From assembly GCF_900113135.1 (NCBI RefSeq), contig NZ_FOOH01000022.1, positions 1 through 64,000 of the forward strand: a stretch of 64,000 nucleotides of DNA, read 5' to 3'. The position numbers and the translations under genes are program-made. The DNA is from Salegentibacter agarivorans (GTDB lineage Bacteria > Bacteroidota > Bacteroidia > Flavobacteriales > Flavobacteriaceae). Under the pieces are notes generated by a model. The model made no database searches. It saw nothing but the letters and a program-made list of their open reading frames with translations, and had not been told where the DNA came from. Shown piece by piece: positions 16,940-24,437 of the stretch. Position 1 is the first letter of the stretch. The number at the start of each line of letters is the position of its first letter.

Positions 16940-18040
16940 ATGGGAAAAGATACGATAAAACTCACCCGGAAGATCCAGCTACAAGTGGATGCCCCTACCA
17001 AGGAAGAAAAAAAGGAGGTTTATGACACGCTGTACCGCTGGCAGAACCGTAGCTTTAAAGCAGCCAATCTCATTGTTTCACATCTGTACGTGCAGGAAAT
17101 GATCAAAGAATTCCTTTATTTATCGGAAGGAGTAAGATATAAGCTGGCAGATGATAAAAAAGCTGAAGACGGCATCTTGGATCGGCACCGGCTCAGTACT
17201 ACCTACCGGGTGGTATCCGATCGGTTTAAAGGGGAAATTCCCACCAACATTTTAAACAACCTGAACAATAATATCATCAATAACTTTCGTAACAATTGGC
17301 CAGAATATATTAGAGGAGAACGCTCCCTGGCAAATTTCAAAAGGAATATCGCTTTTCCTTTTGGACCGGTAGGTATTCATGGTTTATCTTATAAAGAAGA
17401 AAAAAAAGCATTTTGTTTTCGTTTGTTTTCCATTCCACTTAAAACATATTTAGGGAAGGATTATACTGATAAACGAAGCTTGCTGGAACAGGTAATAGCC
17501 GGAAAAATCAAGCTATGTACTTCTAAAATTCAACTGAAAAAACAAAAAATTTATTTGTTAGCGACCTTTGAATTTGAGAAAGAAAAGCATAGCCTGAAAC
17601 CGGAAGTAATTGCAGAAGCTTCTTTATCTCTTGAATACCCTATAACAGTGAAATCCGGAAAAGCAACACTTAGTATCGGCAATAGGGAGGAATTCCTATA
17701 TAGAAGGCTAGCCATACAGGCTGCTCAAAAAAGGGCACAAAGCGGGGCCACCTATTGCAGACCCGGAAAAGGCCGTAAACGCAAAACAAAAGCAGTGGAT
17801 AAATTCTACGAACTGGAAAAAAACTATGTAAGTAACCGCTTGCATGTATACAGCCGGAAGCTAATTGATTTTTGCATTAAACAACAGGCAGGGACACTCA
17901 TTTTGTTAAACCAGGAGGATAAAAAAGGAATCGCCAAAGAAGAAGACGGATTTCTTTTAAGGAATTGGAATTACTATGAACTGACGACCAAAATAAAATA
18001 CAAGGCCAAGAAGGCCGGTATTGAACTTATAGTAGGTTAA
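16940..18040 (+). CDS. Nuclease-dead, shortened Cas12f/TnpB-like RNA-guided protein
   Basis: 366 aa. The C-terminal third reads like a Cas12f/TnpB RuvC domain: NREEFLYRRLAIQAAQKRAQ (about 248-267), the RPGKGRKRK basic turn (274-282), SRKLIDFCIKQQAGTLILLN (305-324), and LRNWNYYELTTKIKYKAKKA (340-359) before GIELIVG and stop. Catalysis is lost. The RuvC-I strand reads EASLSLEYPI (226-235) where active enzymes have G(I/V)DLG. The protein stops before the zinc finger and RuvC-III Asp. The RuvC-II glutamate is not clearly kept (residues 322-327 LLNQED). It should still bind a guide RNA and DNA, here to recruit the sigma factor encoded 2 bp upstream. A structured scaffold begins 10 bp after its stop. 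Confidence 0.88.
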   Translation: MGKDTIKLTRKIQLQVDAPTKEEKKEVYDTLYRWQNRSFKAANLIVSHLYVQEMIKEFLYLSEGVRYKLADDKKAEDGILDRHRLSTTYRVVSDRFKGEIPTNILNNLNNNIINNFRNNWPEYIRGERSLANFKRNIAFPFGPVGIHGLSYKEEKKAFCFRLFSIPLKTYLGKDYTDKRSLLEQVIAGKIKLCTSKIQLKKQKIYLLATFEFEKEKHSLKPEVIAEASLSLEYPITVKSGKATLSIGNREEFLYRRLAIQAAQKRAQSGATYCRPGKGRKRKTKAVDKFYELEKNYVSNRLHVYSRKLIDFCIKQQAGTLILLNQEDKKGIAKEEDGFLLRNWNYYELTTKIKYKAKKAGIELIVG

Positions 18041-18050
18041 ATCGAATTAG

Positions 18051-18139
18051 GAGGGTGCTTGTACACCCATAAGGTGAGGTATTTAATGACACTCACTAAA
18101 TGCACACAGCATATACAACCTTCCCTGAAAGATTAAAAG
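18051..18139 (+). ncRNA. Guide RNA unit 1 (scaffold 18051-18119 plus guide)
   Basis: The 69-nt scaffold has three predicted stems: GGGTG/CACCC, GTGAG/CTCAC and ATGC/GCAT, ending in ATATACAAC. The variable stretch from 18120 (CTTCCCTGAAAGATT...) is the guide in the position used by Cas12f and TnpB RNAs (3' of the scaffold). It lies 10 bp after the dCas12f stop and is probably processed from the operon transcript or made from its own promoter. Guide length is assumed (~20 nt). Confidence 0.75.
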
Positions 18140-18230
18140 GAACTGGAATTATTATGAACTGGTGACCAAAAAATAAAATACAAGGCCGGTAAAGCCGGTA
18201 TTGAATTTATAGTAGATTAAATTCAATGAT

Positions 18231-18319
18231 GAGGGTGCTTGTACACCCACAAGGTGAGGTCCCTAATAGCACTTACTAAATGCACGCAGCATATACAACC
18301 CTCCCCTAAAGATTAAAGG
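18231..18319 (+). ncRNA. Guide RNA unit 2 (scaffold 18231-18299 plus guide)
   Basis: Same three stems as unit 1; stem 2 reads GTGAG/CTTAC, still pairable with a G-U. The guide from 18300 begins CCTCCCCTAAAGATT, three differences from unit 1. Confidence 0.72.
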
Positions 18320-18406
18320 AACTGCAATTATTATGAACTGATGACCAAAATCGAAGACAAGGCCGGTAAAGATAGTATTGAACTTATACTGGATTAATTT
18401 AATTAT

Positions 18407-18495
18407 GAGGGTGCTTGTACACCCGCAAGGTGAGGTCCCTAATAGCACTCACTAAATGCACGCAGCATATACAACCTCCCCCTAAAGATTAAAGG
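18407..18495 (+). ncRNA. Guide RNA unit 3 (scaffold 18407-18475 plus guide)
   Basis: Stems GGGTG/CACCC, GTGAG/CTCAC, ATGC/GCAT. The guide from 18476 begins CTCCCCCTAAAGATT, two differences from unit 2, both in the first three bases. Confidence 0.72.
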
Positions 18496-18583
18496 AACTG
18501 CAATTATTATGAACTGATGACCAAAATAAAATATAAGTCCGAGAAAGCCGGTATTGAACTTATGGTAGATTAAATTCAATGAT

Positions 18584-18672
18584 GAGGGTGCTTGTATACC
18601 CATAAGGTGAGGTATTTAATAACACTCACTAAATGCGTTTAGCATATACAACTTAATTCGATTAGCCTAGCT
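18584..18672 (+). ncRNA. Guide RNA unit 4 (scaffold 18584-18652 plus guide)
   Basis: Stems GGGTG/TACCC (G-U closing), GTGAG/CTCAC, ATGC/GCAT with a changed loop (GTTTA). The guide from 18653 (TTAATTCGATTAGCCTAGCT) is unrelated to units 1-3, so this unit should address a different target. Confidence 0.72.
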
Positions 18673-18769
18673 TGAAAGCCGAAAAGAACTGGAATTATCG
18701 TGAGAAGATGACTAAAATAAAATACAAGGCCGGTAAAGCCGGTATTGGACTTATAGTGGATTAAATTTT

Positions 18770-18857
18770 GAGGGTTCCTGTATACCGCTAAGATGGAGTT
18801 GAAATCATACTCATTATATGCTCTTGGCATACACAATATTGAAGGAGCAGGCACTGA
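18770..18857 (+). ncRNA. Guide RNA unit 5, diverged (scaffold 18770-18837 plus guide)
   Basis: Most diverged copy: stem 1 is weakened (GGGTTCCTGTATACCGC), stem 2 reads ATGGAG/CTCAT with a bulge, stem 3 ATGC/GCAT is kept, and the 3' end is ATACACAAT. The stretch from 18838 (ATTGAAGGAGCAGGCACTGA) would be the guide. It may be non-functional. Confidence 0.55.
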
Positions 18858-18860
18858 TTC

Positions 18861-19145
18861 TAATTTCCATTACATTTTTTAGATTTTTTTAGGCGTGCAG
18901 AAAAAAAATTATTGAAAACAATGGCCAAAAGCCTATCACTAGAAATTCTTGCGGATGACTTAATATTAAACTTGATATGCGGGAAAGTTCTTATAATCTA
19001 ATTGAATTCCCTCATTTATAAAATTTTATTTACCTTTTATTCATCTCATTTTCAGTCTAAAAATCGGGATTAATTGATAAAATCAGGATAGTTTAGGCTA
19101 AAACTATTTTTAGTAATGTCCGCATGTCGCTAAAACTAAATTAAT
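18861..19145. other. Intergenic stretch without recognised features
   Basis: AT-rich DNA between the guide array and the AAA ATPase gene. I see no gene, scaffold copy or strong inverted repeat. It should contain the promoter of the ATPase gene. Confidence 0.5.
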
Positions 19146-20243
19146 ATGAAGAATTCTACATCCCATAAAAACGTTCCGGAAAAAGTGAGTAGTAAAAAAT
19201 TAGAAGCCCAAATTCCTGATATTTTTCATCCCGGTGCTAAAGGTATTAGACCAGACAAAACATTTTTCTATTATTTCCAGGACATTCCTAAAAGTCTGAA
19301 GTTTGAAGACGTAAATCCAGATATTTTTCTTGAACTTTTCAAAAAGCAATATTCAGATAAAATTCTCAAGGATTTTTTTGAAAAGTCTATTTCAAGAAAT
19401 GGAAAGGAAACGCTAAAATCCCAATATCTTATTCTTCGGGATAATGTAATAATTTATTTGGAATATGGAGATATTAACTTATTATACTCTGGGTCCGAAG
19501 AAGAACTAGTTATTGAATTAAAAAAAATAATTTTAAGTTGTTATAAGGAGAAAAAAAAGAAACCAGAAATTGCCGTTATTGTTTCAGAAGGTAGCGGATA
19601 TCTTAGTACGAAAAATATAAAATTTAAAAAACCCATAATTAATTTTCAGGAAAATTATTGTGATGATTTTTTGGCTGTTCATCAGGAAGTGAAAAATCAA
19701 CTTAAGAGGAAAAATGAAAGTGGACTTTTTCTATTCTACGGAAAACCAGGTACAGGAAAAAGTACGTATTTACGTTACCTGATAAAAACAATTAAGAAAA
19801 AGACAATATTTATATCACCAAAAATGGCTGGGAATCTTGATAATGTTGAAATAACAAGACTTTTACTGGATAATAAAAATTGTATAATAGTGATAGAGGA
19901 CGCAGAGGGGTTGGTAGTCTCCAGAAATCATGAAAAGAATTCTAACCTTTCGATGATTTTAAATTTAACAGATGGAATCTTGGGTGAAAGCCTGGGGATC
20001 CAGATTATCGCAACATTCAATACAGAATTGAAAAATATAGATTCTGCATTAATCCGAAAAGGTCGGCTTAAACTTTCCTATGAATTTAAAGAGTTGCCGG
20101 AAGAAAAGACTTTCCGCCTTCTTCTTAACCAAGGTATAGAAGTAAATAATCCAGGTCCTATGACTTTGGCCGAAATCTTTAACTACACCCCGACTAACAA
20201 TTCTTCAGAATCTCAGAAATCTATGGGTTTTATGAGAAATTAA
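19146..20243 (+). CDS. BCS1-like AAA ATPase
   Basis: 365 aa. Walker A GKPGTGKSTYLRYL (about residues 199-212), Walker B CIIVIEDAEGL (about 249), sensor-1 and arginine finger in FNTELKNIDSALIRKGR (about 297-313). This is the AAA core of the group that includes BCS1 and some bacterial defence ATPases. The N-terminal ~150 residues are not recognised. No membrane segment. It stands alone, with the guide array upstream and a dispersed repeat downstream, so no partner is evident. A functional link with the sigma-dCas12f locus cannot be judged. Confidence 0.78.
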   Translation: MKNSTSHKNVPEKVSSKKLEAQIPDIFHPGAKGIRPDKTFFYYFQDIPKSLKFEDVNPDIFLELFKKQYSDKILKDFFEKSISRNGKETLKSQYLILRDNVIIYLEYGDINLLYSGSEEELVIELKKIILSCYKEKKKKPEIAVIVSEGSGYLSTKNIKFKKPIINFQENYCDDFLAVHQEVKNQLKRKNESGLFLFYGKPGTGKSTYLRYLIKTIKKKTIFISPKMAGNLDNVEITRLLLDNKNCIIVIEDAEGLVVSRNHEKNSNLSMILNLTDGILGESLGIQIIATFNTELKNIDSALIRKGRLKLSYEFKELPEEKTFRLLLNQGIEVNNPGPMTLAEIFNYTPTNNSSESQKSMGFMRN

Positions 20244-20310
20244 GAGTTGATCTTTTTAAAAATTTCACGCACTGTAAAGTGCATAAACAATTTGCGGTAA
20301 TAATGGTAAC

Positions 20311-20823
20311 ACCCGTTCAGACCATTCCCACTATATTTCGCAAAAGCTTCATTTCGGGAAAAGCGCTTCTCTTAAAGGTCTTGGACACCACCGAAGAAAT
20401 TGCGACTTCCATTACTCTAACCCGATGAAAAATCGGATCGCTCCACTCCAGTTCGAAATTTTTCGATGAAGTCCGCTGGGCTTACCGGGAAGTCATTGTT
20501 CATCTTCCAAAGATTATAGTAGCCGTTACTGATAGCTACGTATACTCCATTCCCGAAACCCTCCATTTTTAACATCAAAAAACATTATATCGTGGACAGT
20601 GGCATATAGCGGTTCCGTCTTGGCCGGCTTTTTTTTCGCTTTACCAGGCCAAGATGTTGTAAAATAGAAAGCATTCAAAAGCCAATAAACTGCTAGAGAA
20701 AGTAAATTCGAAAGAAAAAGCTATCATCATTTCAAAACCTTAAAAATTTAGATCAAACTTGTGATTAAAAATAAAAGGGAATGTACTAGATATAATAAGC
20801 AAACTACCTAAGAGTAAGCTATG
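20311..20823. repeat. Dispersed ~0.5-kb repeat, copy 2
   Basis: Shares with copies 1 and 3 the opening CCCGTTCAGACCATTCCCAC, GGGAAAAGCGCTTCTC, CACTCCAGTTCGAAATTTTT and the tail TATAATAAGCAAA. Copies 2 and 3 also share GGAAAGTCATTGTTCATCTT and TTCCAAAGATTATAGT, which copy 1 lacks. Confidence 0.75.
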
Positions 20824-20939
20824 AACTATTTAAGAAATGGCAGTAAGAATCAGTGGATAACCTAAAAACTGGGTAGCTGAGAATTTTGAATTTTTTGGTT
20901 TAATGGTTTTATAAATTATATACAATTAACCGAATAAAT

Positions 20940-21023
20940 AGGGGTTACTTGTATACCCATGAGAATTTTAATTAGCCTCATTGAATGTACTAGCATATAG
21001 AACTTATAGGCAACGCTTGTTTG
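20940..21023 (+). ncRNA. Solo guide RNA (unit 6) at the 3' end of the SusCD operon
   Basis: Same architecture as the array units: GGGT/ACCC, then ATGAG/CTCAT (compensatory change from GTGAG/CTCAC), then ATGT/GCAT, ending ATATAGAAC at 21003. The following TTATAGGCAACGCTTGTTTG would be the guide, and a run of eight T lies just after. It stands 2.9 kb from the dCas12f gene and has no gene-tail copy attached, so it is an independently placed guide RNA that would act in trans. Confidence 0.65.
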
Positions 21024-21033
21024 GTTTTTTTTA

Positions 21034-21060
21034 TTAAGGCAGAAGTTTATTCTGCCTTAA
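21034..21060. terminator. Perfect hairpin between guide RNA 6 and the operon end
   Basis: TTAAGGCAGAA (21034-21044), 5-base loop, TTCTGCCTTAA (21050-21060). It sits between the convergent guide RNA and the SusCD operon, 50 bp after the last stop. The T-run lies before rather than after the stem on the + strand, so intrinsic termination is uncertain. Confidence 0.45.
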
Positions 21061-21109
21061 TAACCTGAAAATTAGTAATAGGTGTAAAATGGGTCTTTTT
21101 AATCTAATT

Positions 21110-21970
21110 TTACTCATTAATAAATAGAATTGCATTTGCCACTTCCCGTTCTCCCTGGTGATCGAACAACTTATTATCACTGGGATAATTAACTATTCCG
21201 AATTCTTTTATCCAGAGGCTTGAAGACCCACCTCCATCAAGGTTCATTGCTTTGCTGCACCCCAGGGATTGCATAAGCTGGGCTAATTCCGTTATGGTCA
21301 TACCCTGAGCCTGGGCATTCCTTCCGTCCACTACAACTGCTATTAGCTTATTGTCTTGAGTAAGGCCGATTGCAGTACGTGGGTGCCGATTGGTATTAAA
21401 GGGTTCAGCGACCTGGTTAAGCAATCGATCATTTGCTATTAACATGGGCCCCGAAACAAGTACGGAATGATAGTTTTTTAGTGGCTCCCATCCGTCTCCT
21501 GGCTTTTCTATCAAATCGACTTTGTTATCATTAAAAACAAATCCAGCATTTTCACGGTAGGTCTGAAATCCTTCTCTTGTGGAGTGGATAAGCTCATCAT
21601 TCACTTTAAGAAAGACAGTTCCACCACCTTTTTCAGTATCAAAAAATGATCCATTGATAGCTGCCACAGCTTCCGACTCCTCAGCAGAATCGCTTGTTTT
21701 AAAGAAACCTTTTTTAACATAAGGAACTTGTATCCTTACATTTTTCAGGTCGACCTCAAGGATCGTGATACTCTGTGTAGAGTTGAAGAGAGAATCGAAC
21801 TGTCCGTACTTCCACAGGATACCATCTGACACTTCCCTCACCTTTAATTCTTCCTTATCGATCATTTTAATCAGATCACTGCCATTAGTCTGTGCAGTAG
21901 ATATGGAAGCATTAAGAAACAGTAGTATCAAAACTGGTATTCCGGAAAAGAATCTAATATAGGATTTCAT
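21110..21970 (-). CDS. Phosphodiester glycosidase-family protein (NAGPA/DUF2233 domain)
   Basis: 286 aa with a signal peptide (hydrophobic stretch about residues 8-24 ending STAQ). NAGPA-type domains hydrolyse the phosphodiester that joins a sugar to another group, as in exposing mannose-6-phosphate. Visible family motifs are VAAINGSFFDTEKGG (about 103), HPRTAIGLTQDNKLIAVVVD (about 196) and the C-terminal CSKAMNLDGGGSSSLW (about 238). Last gene of the SusCD operon, 27 bp after the PHP gene. The product should act outside the cytoplasm. With the neighbouring phosphodiesterase it points to a phosphodiester-containing substrate. Confidence 0.88.
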   Translation of the reverse strand: MKSYIRFFSGIPVLILLFLNASISTAQTNGSDLIKMIDKEELKVREVSDGILWKYGQFDSLFNSTQSITILEVDLKNVRIQVPYVKKGFFKTSDSAEESEAVAAINGSFFDTEKGGGTVFLKVNDELIHSTREGFQTYRENAGFVFNDNKVDLIEKPGDGWEPLKNYHSVLVSGPMLIANDRLLNQVAEPFNTNRHPRTAIGLTQDNKLIAVVVDGRNAQAQGMTITELAQLMQSLGCSKAMNLDGGGSSSLWIKEFGIVNYPSDNKLFDHQGEREVANAILFINE

Positions 21971-21997
21971 ATAATCTGTGATTTTAATGATTTTTAA

Positions 21998-23170
21998 TTA
22001 TAAGTCCACATTAATCTGGGTCTCTAAAGGCTTTTCCGGAGACACTAAGATATTCTCTACTACAAGGTCCATTGTGAGAGTATCTGGATATTCCCAGACA
22101 GGATGAAGCATTACAGAAGTGGTTTCATTTGCTTTAAGTTTCAACCTACCTAATGGAAGGTTCTCAACAATATAATCTGTTTCCAGTTTAATATCAAATG
22201 GCACATCCGAATTGTTAGTGAAATTTACTTTTAGCATTGGTGCTTTTCCGGAAGTTATTTTTTTTGTGGTTATCTCAAGTGAAGACCTGAAAAAAGGTTC
22301 TGCCTCACGCATCCTTCCCACCAGATAGTCTCCGAAATAAAGCATTGTGCGTTTATCCCGGATAGCCTCTTCAATAGCCGATTTTGATTTTTCAGTAGCA
22401 AAAATCAGGGTCATAGGCCGATGGTCACTATATGATCCTTCTATTTCATAATGTTCATCAGAATTAGCAAACATCGTGAGGTCATATTTCTCTGCCATAC
22501 GATGCGCGATAATATTGTACTTTCCGGAGTTTACCACTTCCACCCCACCAAGAATTTTCCTGGCCAATAGTTCCTGATGAATATCCGTAAAGAGTTCTTT
22601 TTCTTTTTTATCCCACCATTTATAAGAGGGATGATTATAAAAAACGAAACCTCCCTGTTTCTCTACCTCCTCAAAAGGAGCCATGACATCTTTCCTTTTT
22701 ATTTCATCATTCATAACAAAGGTGTGATGCGTATCTTTCATGTAAGGATAAGGAAGCTTATCCACATTTTCCAGAAAGAGAGCATTGTTGTGATACGGAG
22801 GTACTCGAGGAGAAATCTCCACTCCCTTGATTAAAATAACATCCGTTTTCTTTGCTCTTTCCTCAGCGATTCTGAACGCCTCTTCTCGGTGATACTTAAG
22901 TTCATTCGGAAACCCTTCGTAATCAATATGTTCCGTTATGGAAATTACATCAAGACCATCCCGCTGTGCCTCCCTGACTCTAAAAGTAGGCCAGACGTGA
23001 CCATCAGAGAAAACAGTATGCATGTGAAAATCTCCTTTAAGTGTTATAAAACCGGGGATATCCGGTAGATTTACTAAAGTATTTCTTTCCTTATTTTCCT
23101 GTCCATATGAGGCAATGGAAACCCAGGTAAACAGTACCAAAAGGATGAAACATTTGGTTATTTTTTTCAT
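21998..23170 (-). CDS. Secreted PHP-domain phosphodiesterase (Sb-PDE-like)
   Basis: 390 aa; signal peptide in residues 1-23 (ILLVLFTWVSIASYGQ). The PHP metal site is visible: KGDFHMHTVFSDGHVWPTFR (about 45-64), SITEHIDYEG (about 77) and a later FANSDEHYE (about 235). PHP enzymes use a trinuclear metal centre to cleave phosphoesters. The C-terminal ~100 residues look like a beta-sandwich. Its place between the SGNH hydrolase and phosphodiester glycosidase genes, with 19- and 27-bp gaps, makes cotranscription certain in practice. Confidence 0.85.
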   Translation of the reverse strand: MKKITKCFILLVLFTWVSIASYGQENKERNTLVNLPDIPGFITLKGDFHMHTVFSDGHVWPTFRVREAQRDGLDVISITEHIDYEGFPNELKYHREEAFRIAEERAKKTDVILIKGVEISPRVPPYHNNALFLENVDKLPYPYMKDTHHTFVMNDEIKRKDVMAPFEEVEKQGGFVFYNHPSYKWWDKKEKELFTDIHQELLARKILGGVEVVNSGKYNIIAHRMAEKYDLTMFANSDEHYEIEGSYSDHRPMTLIFATEKSKSAIEEAIRDKRTMLYFGDYLVGRMREAEPFFRSSLEITTKKITSGKAPMLKVNFTNNSDVPFDIKLETDYIVENLPLGRLKLKANETTSVMLHPVWEYPDTLTMDLVVENILVSPEKPLETQINVDL

Positions 23171-23189
23171 TTTACTTCTAATGATTTTA

Positions 23190-24290
23190 TTATTTATTTT
23201 CTAGCTTTAATATTTGTTGTAATTTTTTTTCTAAAATAATTGCCATTCTATGATTTCCCAGATCGGACAAATGAACCCCGTCGGTTGTAGCTTCATGATC
23301 TTCTCCGATTAGGTTATCTCCCTCCAGGTAAAACAATTTTTGCTCACCTCTATTTTTTAATTTCAAGAAGGCTTCTGAAAAAGCTTGAATTTGGGCGTGT
23401 ACCCTCTTTCCTATCTTTTTATCCCAGTGTCCGGTTTCCCGAAAGATGCTTTCTATCATCAGGATGGGCACATCAGGTCTATATTCACGGAGTATGGTCA
23501 CAAAGGGAATAGCACGTCGTTCAATTTGTTGTGGTGATATGTTTGGCACACAATCCAGAATAAAAACATCAGCAGCTATCTGTCCCAGGATATGAGCCAT
23601 TTCAGCTTCCATTTTACCTGAGCCACTGAACCCTAAATTAAAGATCTCTACATCAAGTTTCCTCGAGATGATGGAAGTGAAAGTCATACCCGGTCTGGAA
23701 GCCGAAGCTCCCTGTGTAATACTGGAACCGTAAATAACCACCCTAGGTTGCTTTGTTCTTGGTACAGGTTTTATCGATGCTATGTTTTCTACCCCTATCT
23801 CTAATTCCTGAACCCCTGAATACAATGGAAAATAAAGTTTGTAAATTCTGTTTTTTCCATCCATATTTCTAATTAACTCCAGCTCATTCTCACTGGAAGA
23901 GGCGACCGCTGATGCCATATATTGCCAATTTCCAGCAGTTTGGCAATACAGATCAAATCCATTAACAGCCAGGGGAGTCATATTACCCAATACCCGGTAT
24001 TTATCCAGTTTCCATTTTAAATAAATCTTCCTGGAGTTGGTTTGAAATTCCAAATTTAAACCTGAGGTGTTGCCAGCAAGCTCCTGCACTTTTACAGGAA
24101 GACGTTTAACGAATGTAGCATCTATACGGGCATAGGGCTCTGAGTTAATTTCTTTGGCCTTCCCCTTTAGCGTGAAATCCAATGCGCAGTAATAGCTGAT
24201 ATCTTTTTGTTGAGCTTCAATAGGCCAACAAAAAAAGTACAGCATCCATAGAATTAAAATCTTATTGTTTAATTTCATTAAACCATTCAA
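23190..24290 (-). CDS. Secreted SGNH/GDSL hydrolase
   Basis: 366 aa with an N-terminal signal. The N-terminal ~165 residues form a beta-sandwich-like domain found in front of Bacteroidota SGNH hydrolases. The catalytic domain starts at VVIYGSSITQGAS (about 184, nucleophile Ser) and has the FNLGFSGSGKME Gly block, ILDCVPNIS (Asn) and DGVHLSDLG (Asp-x-x-His). Such enzymes remove acyl groups from glycans. It fits de-esterification of the operon's substrate before uptake. Confidence 0.87.
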   Translation of the reverse strand: MNGLMKLNNKILILWMLYFFCWPIEAQQKDISYYCALDFTLKGKAKEINSEPYARIDATFVKRLPVKVQELAGNTSGLNLEFQTNSRKIYLKWKLDKYRVLGNMTPLAVNGFDLYCQTAGNWQYMASAVASSSENELELIRNMDGKNRIYKLYFPLYSGVQELEIGVENIASIKPVPRTKQPRVVIYGSSITQGASASRPGMTFTSIISRKLDVEIFNLGFSGSGKMEAEMAHILGQIAADVFILDCVPNISPQQIERRAIPFVTILREYRPDVPILMIESIFRETGHWDKKIGKRVHAQIQAFSEAFLKLKNRGEQKLFYLEGDNLIGEDHEATTDGVHLSDLGNHRMAIILEKKLQQILKLENK

Positions 24291-24437
24291 ATTTAAAAAG
24301 GGAATATTCCTTGCGCCTTATGTTTTTGCCGACTAGTAAAAAGGTTGGTTTATTCAGCTGATTAATATTTACTCTCCCTACCAAATGCAGGGAGAATAAA
24401 TAATGGCTGAGAATTCATAAGTTTTCGGCGCTAATTA

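Larger units (their letters stand above)
18120..18860 (+). repeat. Tandem array of guide-RNA units with degenerate dCas12f 3' ends
   Basis: Units start at 18051, 18231, 18407, 18584 and 18770 (periods 180, 176, 177, 186 bp). Each inter-scaffold segment contains a ~85-bp copy of the dCas12f 3' end (GGAACTGGAATTATTATGAA, then AAGGCCGGTA and a stop), broken by indels. The array therefore grew by duplication of [gene tail + scaffold + guide], not as a CRISPR repeat-spacer array. There is no intact gene in the segment. Confidence 0.85.

Noticed and set aside
18051-18860. A CRISPR array
   Set aside because: Unit length is 176-186 bp, the repeated part includes a gene fragment, and only the last ~20 bases vary. 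It is a tandem of guide-RNA units, not repeats with spacers, and no adaptation genes are present.
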